Part shown: positions 13,429-26,700 of the stretch, in pieces | How the letters are laid out: each line of letters begins with the position of its first letter | How positions within the stretch are numbered: position 1 is the first letter of the stretch | Assembly: GCF_040954835.1 (NCBI RefSeq) | Contig: NC_090696.1 | Span: forward strand, 72,291,722-72,355,721 | Length of the DNA: 64,000 nt | DNA from: Lepisosteus oculatus | Taxonomy: Eukaryota > Chordata > Actinopteri > Semionotiformes > Lepisosteidae | Direction of reading: 5' to 3' | Notes under the pieces: generated by a model | Databases searched by the model: none | Told to the model about the DNA's origin: nothing | What the model saw: only the letters and a program-made list of their open reading frames with translations | Translations under genes and position numbers: made by a program

Positions 13429-14330
13429 TTTGTCATGGAAAAAGTCACAGACTTTGCTGCAGCATGAACCACGATGTCGAAACGAAGAGGAAGGAGGATT
13501 CTGAAGATGCAACTGGAGTGGTTTCTTAAACCGCGTCATTTACGAGGAATTTTTGTTTCTTAGCCCATACGCAGTTTTAATTTTAGAGTTTTAATTTTAA
13601 TGACAGGTTAAATCTGTTGACCAGTGTTTGTTTAAACTGTACCGTCTTCCCCGACACTAAAAACTCACCATTTATAGACCTGCATTCATTTCAGCAGTTT
13701 CAGCCAATTAATTTGTCAGTTTGCTTTTTTTTTTGTTCCTGAAATAAAATGGGCTTTTCTGGCATATATTAATAGTTTTAATATGCTTTTCCATATGCAT
13801 TTAGAAACCCGAAAAATATGGCATTGTTTTCTTTTTTAATTGCCTGCTCCTTAAGGCAAGTCTGTGTTAACCATGAAATGAACAAACAGTCATGTAAAAA
13901 TTAGAGAAGGTTGCCATGATCCTGCTCTATTGATTGTACCTGTGGCAGATACATATCCTTGAAGTGGCAGCATCCTTTGAATTGGGGCTGCTGTTTCTGG
14001 GAGAAAAATGTACATAACCTGTGCCTTCTCCCTTTAAATAGCTGCATTTCTGTATATGCATACCTCAATGGTGATTTTCAGGAGCTGATACCATATAATT
14101 AAATACCAGCATACACATTGTCTTTTAATCTTACCTACAGTAGTTTGGTGTACCACAATTACTCCTTTTGCTTGCAGAATTTGTAATATTTTTGCAAGAT
14201 GTAGCAGCTCAGAATCTTATGATTTGTGTAATTTATTGACTTGGTAAGCCAAGTGGAATAAAATTAAAGACGTACAGTTGTATGGAAGCCAATGTGAATA
14301 TTTAAGATGCTGCCATGTTTTAGTAATAAA
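13429..14330 (+). terminator. uso1: uso1 3' UTR with three candidate polyadenylation signals
   Basis: AATAAA hexamers lie at 13743-13748, 14257-14262 and 14325-14330 downstream of the stop codon. No open reading frame of note is present. Which signals are used cannot be read from the sequence. Confidence 0.6.
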
Positions 14331-17300
14331 TCCTGAGATGTTTACGTTGCACACTCATGGGAAGATTTGTTGATGGTTGCTTAACATGGTTAGTAGGACT
14401 GAAAGAAGCTGAGTACAAAGAGTTTGGGATATGCTTTACAGTGGTTTTGCTTAATGTTTCTTCATCTCAAAGAAGACCTGCAATTCTGTGCTTAGCGTTT
14501 GTGTATACTGAGAAGCGTTCCTTTTCAAAGCATGCTTGTGTTGGTTGTTCTTCACCGGATTAGAATGTTTTATTCTGTTTTATGCTCCACTCACTGCACA
14601 AAGCTTTTCATAAGAGCTGGCTGGGTAGATGGAGTACGTTTCTGAAAGTGTTTCTTAGGGTTAGCCTTGCAGTGTGAACTGAAAAGTGCTGTGCAGCGCC
14701 AATCTGATTTCAGGATATGGGAGTGCTGTGCTGGCAAGCCCACTGGGAGGAAAAAGGCATGAATTTTTTGCATGAGTACATGCTTGTTAGACACTCTGGC
14801 ACACATCATACTGGTGCATTTACAAGTTCCGTAGGTAAAAGATATACGCATATTTTATTTTTAACTTTTGCAACTTGGCTCTGAATAACTGGACAGGCTA
14901 TTAGGATAAAAGGTGGATTTGTAATGGTATGATGAGCTACAAAAAAGTCTGATTGTTTCTCAGATGCCAACCAATAGCTGTAAAATTCTGTATGAATATG
15001 ACGAGCACTTCATTAACCTGGGTAGTGTTTTGTGCACATTTATTTTTCTTATACTGGCAAACTATCTTGCCCCGTTTAAATTTCTCTCTAACCGTACAGA
15101 AAAGGCCCTATTTTCATTACCCCGGTTCAGACAGCAATGATGAAAGCCTATTCCCTTTAAACTCGGTCACATTATTATTTTTGTGGTTACTGAAGGTTTC
15201 GGGGGGTATTTAAAATCTTTTACCAACAGTCATATCTGGTTCACTCTTGAACTACCAGTGGGATAAAATGTCGTTCGTTTCTATCCCTCCCTGGTGTGTA
15301 AACTCTACCTGAAACACCAGGTAACCCAGCACGCCTTTAACAGTTCTGTTACCATAGTTACTACATACTGGATGATGCTACACTGTGTTGCGCCTAAATC
15401 GTCTTTCCCCATTATTTGTGGCAGCAGATGCCTGACGCAGACAGACTCTCCCAACAGTTCTAATCTGCCCCCAGAAAACATTTGCTCTCTCTCACCACGG
15501 CATTACCTCACAAACCTTCGTCTAGACACATGTCTGCTGCCTCTTTGTTTCCCAAACTGCCAAGAGGTTCGATGTAGTTATTTTTTGGGGGAGAAGCACT
15601 GGTTAAGCCATTGTTTTTTTTTTTTGTGTGTGTTGAAATATGGCCTGGATTCCTGTTACTTCCTGTTATTTTCTCCACTCAGCCCTTGAAAAATGCTGAA
15701 AGGGAGGTGTATCCAAAGTGCAGTCTATCCATATTGCAGGTATAACTGAAGTGATTAATGATGGCCATTGGGGATGTTTTTCTGTTATGTTTCTGCCTGC
15801 CTGTACAGTGTCCTCCTTCAGAAGATAAGGAAACACTGTGCCACTGTTATTTTATGTAACAACTGCCACAGAAATGGAATCCATGCAAAGCAGCTTTTAA
15901 GTATGCTGAAAGCGAAAAGCAGCATCTTGAAGATGACATGTAATTTTTGTTCCCTAAAGGCTTTCCGATACACAATACCAAAGTACAGGCTCTGACTACA
16001 ATTCGAGACCACAGCCAATAATGGTGTCTTTTTCTCAAAAAATGTCAAGAGTATATCCATGGACTGGATGAACTGTGCTCAACTTCCTGGGGTTTTATTG
16101 AGAAACTTTTTTTTTTTAAATACAATTTACTTACTGGTCTGTATGCTTTTCTTTAAAACTGGTGTGTATTAGTTTACTGCAGTTATACTGTACTGGGATT
16201 ATCAACGCAACACAAATCCTTAGGGTTACTTGTACATTGACTCAATGTCAGCTTATGTTACTGTGATTTTAGTTATTTACATATTCATAAAAGCAGGTAT
16301 TTACATTGTTCTTCAGTGCGGTTCTACTGGTTTTAAAGCTTGATTGCTCAGTGGGGCTATTCTTTTGTCCTTGAGGCCATTGCAGTGATATAAACCCCCT
16401 AGTGTGCTCAACATCCTTGAATTCTCCCACAACAGGGGCTGGCCTTTTGGCATAGTGGAATTGACAACTGTTTGGCAGAGGCGTTATATGGATTCGAGCT
16501 GAGAGGTGCCACAGAGACAGCGATCGAATAGTGTCAGGTGTCGCGAGCACGCCCTGAACATACAAATTCCTGTACTTGATTTAGAAGTAGTCTGTAACAG
16601 AACAAGAATGAAAACAGACAAGAATGGCATGCATTTATTCTTTGGGATTTGTAGAAAAAAATACAAACACATGAACAAAGAACAGATCACAATTTAGAAT
16701 AAATAAATTTGAGAGGATATGAGCATGTGATCATAAGGCATCAAAGTAATAAAACAATCTATTCCGATTTATATTTATCTCAGAGTGGCTAAGTAAACAA
16801 TGTTACAATTATATCAGATAAAACAAATAATGACGTTTTTACCATATATACAGTATATAAGTTATGGAAAACAGAAAAGTGGGTACATAATGGAGCAGTA
16901 CAGTTTTCTAGATTTATCTATAAAAATACAATTGTACCTTGTACAGTACCTGTTGATTGTCAAACAACACATCAGAGCCTGCACTCTGTAGAAGTTGTGA
17001 ACTCTGTGTGACAGTTCCTTTCATAACTATACTTTTGATAGTGTTGTGGTGGTGTGGCTTTTTCAGAATGGGCTGCCTGGCAGCAATCAATGTTTAAAAT
17101 ACCAACATTGTACCGTATATTAGAAACCATGTAGTTTCGCACAAAATATACTGATCTGTAATGCATAATTTACATCATGTACCCACTTTTTTCTTTATTT
17201 ATTTCAAATACCGTAGATCCTTCTTTCCATTTTCATCAGCAGAGCTCACCACAGAAATCAAGCTATCAATTGACCTTTGCTCCAATCAACAGCATTTCTC

Positions 17301-17423
17301 TCCCAAAGAAGGATCCCACCTTCTAACAGGGTATTAAAATCAGGGTCTGACCATGAATGTGTTATAAACTATGCTTATTGTGAGCATGTTGACCTGGATT
17401 TTTTCTTACCACAGATAACTTTC
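14331..17423. other. Intergenic region between convergent uso1 and sparcl1
   Basis: AT-rich sequence between the two 3' ends. Several short open frames exist, for example 15294-15689 on the plus strand, but none has signal, domain or splice context that supports a gene. I see nothing functional beyond possible 3' UTR. Confidence 0.6.
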
Positions 17424-17429
17424 TTTATT
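17424..17429 (-). terminator. sparcl1: Candidate sparcl1 polyadenylation signal
   Basis: AATAAA on the minus strand, about 320 bases after the tentative stop codon. Confidence 0.4.
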
Positions 17430-17745
17430 CAAATTCTAAAATGTGTTTTATTGTGTTTAAACTGTGGACCTATATTAAGATTACTATAGTATGGATTGAG
17501 TCAAAGTGTCTTCAACTGCCAGAACAAGGGACTGGTAAAGGGAAAGCATTATTTTCACAGGTGTTTGATATTTCCCCCTGCTTTTTTGTAAGAAATAGAA
17601 AGGCAGGTTTTCTGCCATCTTCCCGATTTTAAAATTCTGTCTCAAATAGGCATATGCCAAAACAGGGTTGTGTTTTTTTTCTCTGCAATCTGTGCCAAAG
17701 AAGTTTCTGAACAAAAAAGCTACACTTTTCCACATCACCAGTTTT

Positions 17746-17798
17746 CTAATTTGTCAGAAATATAAAAAATAACTGTTTAATACTGAAAACGTCTACAT
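17746..17798 (-). CDS. sparcl1: Tentative sparcl1 terminal exon
   Basis: After an acceptor CTCTAG the phase-1 frame continues the protein as [17 protein letters not shown] and stops at TAG (17746-17748). The DVD start matches the D-[IV]-D/N found in this place in SPARC and hevin, but the tail is longer and more hydrophobic than the usual short ending. An AATAAA on the minus strand at 17424-17429 lies about 320 bases downstream. A better exon elsewhere in the region cannot be excluded. Confidence 0.4.
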
Positions 17799-20700
17799 CT
17801 AGAGAGTGAAATGATTAAACTGATAACGCACAACCTGTCCTGTGAAAGAGTTCATGTGGAACATTAATTGAGGTTGGCCAAAAATATCCATTTTTAATCG
17901 GGGAGAAAATTGGATACATTCTAACATGAGAAACTTTAAGTTGGTCCACGTCTTTATTTCGCCTATGACCAGAAATCCTCTTGTCTGGGTGGCCCTTACC
18001 TCATGAAAGTTAAGGGTCATGGCCAACCAGAGTTCATGTAGCACTTCGCCCTGTATGGATAAGCAGTCCACTGCAGGGCTCGTACAAAGACACTAAGGGA
18101 TGATTCAGAGACTCCAATTAACCACAGCCAGAATATTTTTGGAGGAGGGGGACATCAGAGCAGCCTGACTAAACCCATGGGAACAAGGAGAGAAGAAAAC
18201 CCAGAAAGCATCCTCGTCTGAAATTGAGCCCACCCTTTATAGCCCACCCTTTATTCAGCCTACAGGACTTAATAATGATGGTTCTGTAGAAGCTGGAAAA
18301 CATGCACTTTCTTGTTCTAAAGGATTTCTTGGATCCTAAGGATTTTGCAAATGATTTATCTTCCCTGGTCTTAATTATAGAGTTAAATGAAAGAATTATT
18401 ATTGTATTGTATTATTTGGGGTGAGTGGAAGGTGTATTTATGCGTCACAAAAGATACGGGACATTTTGTTTTTATATAATAATGAACAAGACCTTCCCTT
18501 AAATATCTGCAGAGTTGGCGAAAGTGACATCAGTCCTGCTGGAAACCAAACTGGATGGGGTATCAGAAATGCAGGTCACTTCCAACATCTTTGGGGACAA
18601 AAATAGAGTTTAAGAAAAATCAAGCATTATGAGACTTGAGTTGCACATTCCAATTAGGAGGGCAACAGATAAGTGTTGATCTAAAAAAGAAAGAAAAGCT
18701 AGTCCACAATATCTGTGCCCAGAGTTAACGAATGAGAAAATCTAATAAAAAAATATGTGCCATTTATTAAACATACTTGACATATAGTGCCATTATATAT
18801 TGCATACATTGAAAGGTAGAGTATGTGCTGCTTCCTGTACTCCTATTCTTTAACAGAAATGAAAAAAAAATAAGTTCTACATAGAAACACTTAAAAATCT
18901 GCTGACAAAACAGAAACTGACATTAAAGGAAACTTCGAATTCCTCAAGAAAACAACCCAGCTCACCATTTTTTATTCCAAAGCAAGAGCACCACTCTTTC
19001 AGGGAGACTCTTCTGTCCCGGTTGGAGTCGCACTGTTTAAAGAAACGGGATGTGCAGTGCTCCATGGGCACCAGGGGGGCGCGCAGGGGGGCCAGCTCGG
19101 AGTGACTCAGGTACCTGCGGCAGAGACACCCTTCAGCTCTGGTACAAGCCAGCTCAGGAAGAGTCGAAAAATTCAACAGGGCGGCAAACTGCAAAATTCA
19201 ATCCTGTGATGAGCCAAATTAGGGCCTTGCGATGGACTGGCATCCCAGCTAGGGGGTGTCCAGCGTGGGTCTGCAGATATCGGGCTCTGGCCTGGGGTCA
19301 TTGACCTGGTCTCCTGACCTGGCTATAGAGAATTTTAGAATGGACACCTGCTGTTGTAGGTGACAGCACAGAAATAGCTGAAAGGCGGGACAACATCATC
19401 AAGAATAGCCACTGGACCATAAGTTAAATGTGGGCTCTTCAACTATAAAAAAACATCTATAAAAACTATATAAACATCTGTAAAACTGATGCAATTCGGG
19501 GCATTGTGGGAAATACACCTCGTGTATGTCTCCTTCAGTGTTCTCCGGAAGTGGCCATTTTTGTTACAATTAAACTCATCCCAAACCTTCGCTGGACTGC
19601 GCTGCGACTGCTTACATCCCTACAGGACCCCTTGTTTTGCCGAGAGATGCTCTGGCTCCCCCGCGACCCTGAATCAGAAAGGCGGTTCGAAAACGGGCGG
19701 ATAGGAGGAACCGACTCCACTGCGTTCCGTGTCTCTTACCCATCGGCTGGTCTTTGGTCTAGCTGGCCGAACTGCCAGTGCACTGGGTACACGTTCACAA
19801 GGTAGTTGATCTCGAAGTTCCGTCGTCGCCGGCTGAACTGCTTGCCGCCAGCTTTCAGCTCCCCGTGCAAGTCGTAGATCTTTTTGACCTGCGTTAGAAT
19901 GGATGATGTGTCAGCGAAGACACGCAGGCTGGTATAACAATTAGGTGGGCCACATGGACTCCAAAAGCTAAGCTAAACTAAGCTACACTGGGCGTATTTG
20001 ACAAATTAAATTGAGGATGCACTGCTGACTGGCTGACTGATTGCTTGTGCTGTCTGTATAACGCCAGTCAATCAGGCAGCTCACAAGAGTCCTGCCATTC
20101 TAACTCCTGGAGCTGGGGTACCATCTACCCTGCCTCCATTCTGTGTATACTTACAATGATTCGGTGCTTCTTAGACAAGTATCCTGGGTTCCTCAGATCA
20201 TACTCGTAGAGGTGGACCATAACGTCTTTCAGCCAGCCGTGAATGTGATGAGAGAACTCGGTCAGTTCGCTGTCAAGGCAGGGCGAAATGTCTGCACAAA
20301 GCACAAAGGAGGAGTTTGAGTCTAATCCACATTCAGTGATGTCATGCCTCTTCATGAAGCGCTAAGTCTAAATCCTCAGACATTTGCGATTTTAAAGGCT
20401 GTTAAGTTGATTAATTAAGATAACAAGAACAGGGGGTTGGCTGAGAGGATCCTTTGACCAACTCATCAGAGCCATTCAGCTTTCTAATCACTACTTGCTC
20501 AACAGCACATTATGGGAGGATTACCAGTGCATCTTCCACTGACATCACAACAAGTCTGTAAGTGCCTGGTAAATCACAGGAGTTTCATTGTGAATTGAGA
20601 GCCAAGAGAGCCCTGTCTGACTAATCGCAACCCTACCACAATTAGTAGCTTGGTATCCATGAGGTTGCCTTTTCCTCTCTCATTAGTGATGTTTAAGGCC

Positions 20701-23700
20701 ATTTTAACAGTGCAACGTCAAAAGGCCTTCCAGAAATGTACTGTAGATACACACCCTGTAATACCACCTGTACTGATCAAAAGCATGAGCATCTGTATCA
20801 TGTACACTTCACACAGCAGCAAGTCGAGTCGAGCTTCACATTTACACATCGCATTACTCCAACACACAGCGTTGATATATCTACAGAACTGGCAATTTCA
20901 ATGTTCAGGTGCCCTGGCATCGCCCCAGACACGTGGAGGCAACAACTGGCTTTTTGCTCTCCAAAGACAGCTCCAAATCCTAGCAGAATTGGAACAGGAA
21001 CTTATCCGACACAAAACGCCATTCTCCACAGTCACCTTCCAACCCTGAGGCACAGATGCCATGCAGACCTTGTTTCCATGCATGCACATGTCCAGGACTG
21101 AAACTGAGACTTCCTGGCCTGACCCTGTCTAGACAGGAGATGCAGAAACAGCAAGGGTGACATTAAATCTGAAAGGCAATATCAATAAAATTGCCAATAA
21201 AGTATTTAGGTGCTTATACAAAGTTATGAACTTTTTAAGAATGTCAGAATATATCCATAGGGCCGCTGTACACAAAGGTTTCTTTTCCAGTCACTTGCAG
21301 CACCGTGTTATTTTAGAGGTCAGAGTGGGTAGCTCTGTCAGATTGCAGGCTGCAAAGGATCAAGAAGAGGTTCATTTCATGCTGAAAAGTAAGAAGAAAA
21401 ACTGTGTTTGGCTGTGAAGCCTTTTGCAGGTATGTAGGGAAGAGTAGACATATAGAGCAAATGGATGATGTAAGAAGACCAAACAACGTGAATGTGGGAG
21501 AAGTTGAAGGGAGGTGAAAAGGTTGTTAAAGTTAAGTTCAGAGGCGAGAAATCCAGGCGAGTTTTGGAAAGCAATAACCTGCAAAGGAACGGAGAAATGA
21601 GAGAGGCTGCTGAGAGAAAGTGTAAACGACGTTTTTGGGGTAATTTTGGTTTCTGTTGTCTTTCTGGTGAAGGACTCTTTGAACTCTTTTTCAGTGTCGG
21701 GTCAGCTTCTACTTGTTCTGTTGGTATTTAATCACAAAAACGTTAATGAAAAAAATCATACAATGAAGGAGTGAAACTTACACTTGCAGTGGCCATTGTA
21801 ATCCAGGTGAAGGTTACCTCCATAAAGGCACTTTGCGGTGAAGAGGTGGCAAGCACTATCATACGTCTTGTTATCTGTGCCACACACCTGAAAAGTTTTG
21901 TTGGAAACAATGCAGACAACAGATGAAGAAATTAAAATAGTAGCTTTGTGTTGTAAACTGTCACATTTCAAGCTGAAAGTCTACAAATTCAGAATATTAT
22001 CCAGAGGACTCAAAAACAGACCTTCACCTTGTTTCTGGATGTGACCTAATGATGTGCTTTTTGCATACACAGGTGTTTCCACAGCAACCTGCTTCTGCTG
22101 ATGGCATCATAGATGACATAGGCACCTGGCATGATACCTTAACAATACTGGATCTGGATAGATGAAGTAATGGCAGACGTAGAAGCTGGCCTTTCCCAAG
22201 GATGTGTTTTGGTGATCATACAGGGTTTCACATACGTATGCCCAAGGACTCTGCACGTTGAGTGAACTAAAACATTAGTCCTCAATAGCTACACCAATGG
22301 AAAGAAGCAATTCATCATTTCCTAGAAAACTTCAGTGAGGGTCCTGTCAATGTTTACACCTGTCTGGGTACAGGTGATGAGTCACAGATTCACCACTGAG
22401 GCCCTGAATCGAAACAAGATTCCATTCAGTGGAAACACTTTCACTCCTGTACTTAAATCTCAACTTAATTTCTATATCCAGTGTGAGTCCAACCCTACAG
22501 TACATTCTCAATCCAGTCACCATTTTCTTCATGTAAACTAATACCCCTTCACTGTACTAAAACAGGATTCTGTGGGATGGTATATTCTATCACTGTGAGA
22601 CTACAGTCCATAATCACCAACAGTGCCGTCTTACATTTTATGCCTCCCCAGACCATTACAAAACCACCAACAAATCAATTCCTCTTCAAGATGCTGGCCC
22701 GTGCATAGAGTTACCATCTTGCTGTAAGTGGTGTCTGGATTTGTCAATTAGGCCAAATCGTGAGGTTCACTTAACTGCTGTGTGCACCCTGGAGATATAC
22801 TGTACAGTATATCGGGGTGGTGTGGTTAAGATGTGAACACATTGCTTACTGAAAGCGACAAATGGCATTTTCAGAGATTTATTTTTCAGTGGCTAGGCTG
22901 TGCTGTGACTGCTGCAGCTGCTGTCTGAAGGAAATATGAGGATGCATGATCCTTATCCACCTGCCTTGTGCTGTAGCAATACACATGAAAGTTCCAAACA
23001 TGCCCCATCATTGACATTTTGACTAGCATTGCATGTACTCGGAAATCAAAGCATTAATGGTATCTCTTTGAAATCTCCAGTTGGTTGCTCATTGGGAAAT
23101 TCAAACTTGAAGAACTCCCAGCACTTGATAGTGCTCATAATTAGGGATTGTGGTATCAGTGTGTGTGATGCAGGAGCTTGTCCTGATTCAGCTGTGACTA
23201 CACTTTGCACATGCAGGTTTAGGGCTGCAGTTTAAACAACATCTAAATAAAAAAAAAAAACAACTGGTGCTTTTTTTTTATAAAGCTGCTATTTGTCATG
23301 TGTAGGTTAAGGTTCAGTATATGTATTTAAATTGTATGGGTGTTTTCATTATATACAGACAGAGTAAACGGCAGTGCATGACAATTACTTCACATAACAA
23401 AAACCAGGAGTACCCTGCAAAACATGTATGACTAGAAAAAGATGCAGGACAACATCAATAAAAAATCAGATGGATTAGATTAGGACATGAAAATAAATAA
23501 GTGAAGCAAATTATGACTTGGGAAAGAGACTAACTGTCAAAATAAGGATCCAAACGGAGTTGTAGGAAATTCTAAAGCTGCAAAAAAATGGTAGATATGT
23601 TTTTTTAAACTCGCGATAGACATGCAGGTGTAGAACACAAATAATGGGAAAACTCACATGATCAGATATTCCAGCTGGTGGACAAGTGGAAGGATCCTGG

Positions 23701-26700
23701 CAAACACATTTAGGCTTATTTTCGTTATTGAGTTTACACATCTTTCCACGTGGACAGTGGTAGCTTTCACAAGGGTCTACAACGATGAACTTCACATGAG
23801 ACTTTAGTAATATAACTGAACATTTCTGAATGCCAGAACATCACCAAATTGACATTTTATCACACAGAGAAGATGAAACAGCATTTCGAAACAAAAAAAA
23901 AACATGGACAAAACTTTGCTTTCAGTTCTTAATACTTCAATTTCTTACCAGTATTGTCCTGCAGCTAGTAGCTTTGATTGAAAGTTTAATGTAACTGCAG
24001 TATAGAACTGAGAACATTGTGAATAAAGTCTAGAGTTTATTATCCCTTTATTACTTGATTGCAAAAAGAACACGACTTTCTGCAGGAGAACATAACTGAA
24101 GAGAAAATCACATTAGAAACTGAAGTTATACTTACGTATATACTCCTCAACTTGATAGTCGTTGTTTTCATTGAAAAACTGTTCCCAGGAATCTCCACCA
24201 ATATCATATTCTGGGCGATGTGTTTCCATTTTCACATCCTGGTCCTGAATTTAAAACAATAAGCAACGTCAAGGTCAAGGAAGAGATACCTGTTTCAACC
24301 TATATACAGTACGTACCACGTCTGTCTCATTTATATTACTTTCATAAGCAATTTAGCAAGCTGTTTTGACAAAGCTCAAGGTTTGTGTAACTCAATACGG
24401 TGCACCAGAAAATCTAAACAGCATTATTATGATACAAAAGATACACTGATCACTTTTTAGCTGTGGACACATTAACGCGTTAAGTTAAATGCATATTTAA
24501 CACTTTCATTAATTAAATCTTGAAATACAGTTGTTAAATTTGACATTTTTCAGAATTTCCAAGGTTTCAAAAAAAATTCAAAGGTTTCAGAGCTGAACCT
24601 AAGCAGCAAAGTGTGAATCAACATGACATACCATTTTAATTTTTACTAACTCCATAGATTCGGCGGTTTTCAGCATATCGATAATGTCTCCATTTCTGTT
24701 CAACACGTCTTTTTTACTTGAATCTGGTTTTAGAGCCCTGGACGCTCTCTTATGCCTCAGTAGGAACAAGCCTGTCTCCACTGAACCATCCTTTAAAGCT
24801 TTCTTTTTGCGTCGAGGTCCTTTAAACTCTGCCTGGTCTGTCATGTCTTCAGCTGTGCTGGCGTCCCATGTAGGAGAGTCGAGCTGTAAAATCGAAAAAA
24901 ATATTTAATCGCAAATGCTGTTTTTCAGTTTAGCTTTTGGGAGCTTTACATGTTCTCTATGGACGAATATCAGTGGAACTTGAAGTTATTAGTCGATTTC
25001 TTCTTTTCTCTATTTGGTGTTTAGAAGCACGTTACAGAAACTCTTACAACAAAATCACCATCTTTTAAAGGTCAATGATTCGTTGACTCTTTTAGTCTTA
25101 TTCTTAATTCTAAACATATTACCAGGTGGGCTGGAAGGGTGGAGAACGTGCCTATATAATGTGACTTAATTTTAAAGGAATGACCTAATCAGTTATTTAA
25201 GTCATGTGTTGATACATAGTATTTTTTTTATATCCTAACATGTTACCATAAAAGAGAGTATTATTACATGTAGTGCCAATGTGCTTCATCTCTGCCTTTT
25301 GTTTTTGTTGTACAGCTAGAATCAGTAACTAATAGCCTCTAAATAAATACGTATTAAAATAAAGGATCAAGCATGTATTTGTTTTCTGAGTCTACAATAA
25401 TGTTAACACTTCATCGCCTCTGGAAAAAGAGTCCATTTCTGCCTGGTGTGATGTCCCCTCAAACATTTTGTAATATGTCTGCATGTTTATACATAAGAAG
25501 CCTGATTTATGGCTTAAATTAATATCAGTTTGCTTTGTGATAACAGCCGCTGTGAGATGTTGACCTGATTTTGTTCTCTTACAGATGTCCCAGTTCTCTA
25601 TAGAAAGCTACAGGTCATCTGTAAGCTGTTTTTGGAATGTTTATTTAACGGTATTTGAAATTCGGAAAAATGGGACATCCAATGGTGTTCTGAACGATTA
25701 ATACATTAATAATTAATAAATGTAAATTACCATTACTGTAATTAATGTTTTCTGTGGATATGTGTAAATGGATTGAGTTATTCAGTTGTATTTTAGTTCA
25801 CAGCCCCTTTAATTTTTTAGAATATACCATTTGAAACCATATTAAGATATAATACAAGATATATTTTTATTTTAAAAATATATATTTTTATTTCTTTAGC
25901 ATATGGCATATAACATTATTCATTATAAGTCTGTTTTTTTTCTTCACTAACCTTAGATATTGTGGCAGATTTCCTTGTTGTTACTTCCCTGGCCTTCCTA
26001 TTTTTTTTAGCATTTCCTAAATATCCTTCTTTGATCAGTCCCATTAAGTTATTTTCTGGACTCGGACTCCTGAGAGAGTCCATTTCAACATAGCTGTCAC
26101 CCCTGACTTCTAGGGTCCTTTTAGTTGGAATCTGTGTTACCAGATGTCTCTCAGGACCTTTCGATGGAAAATCATGCTGTTTCCCCACCGTTGTATCAGT
26201 ACTTGGGTGTGATTTAGTTGTCACCTCTGAATCACTCTGGCTTGTCCGTGACAGTCTGCGTTGATTTTGTTCCACTGTGGTCTGTGTGAGAACAGAGTTG
26301 GGGTTTTCTAAAACTGGCCCTTCCTGAAGGTCAACAGAATCATTCATGTCCTTTGGCATCAGTGGTGTCAATGTGTTTTTCAGTGTTGTGGGTATCAAAT
26401 GAGGACCTTGGTTCAATTTCACAGAGGTAACTCTCTGTTCCTTTAGCTCCTCATTACCGTCTCTGGGTTTCACACATACTGTTGTCATTCTCTGGGTCAC
26501 AGGATAGCCATCAAGAATATTGCCGTCCTCGAATTCACGAACTTCGTCATTTTCTGGATTTTGTGTGACCATTTCTCCATCCAGAAAATTGTTTTCCTCA
26601 AACCGGTAATCCGGGGCTGGAGTGGAGATTCTTTGTTCCCTGCTCAAATCTGTAGTGCTGCCACCTCTTTTCTGGGTGGTAGTTGCTACAGTTCGGACAG

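Noticed and set aside
15294-15689. 131-residue plus-strand open frame between uso1 and sparcl1
   Set aside because: No domain, splice or promoter support; typical chance frame.
20650-21101. Overlapping plus-strand frames of 132 and 121 residues
   Set aside because: They lie in a sparcl1 intron, lack recognisable features and overlap each other in different frames.
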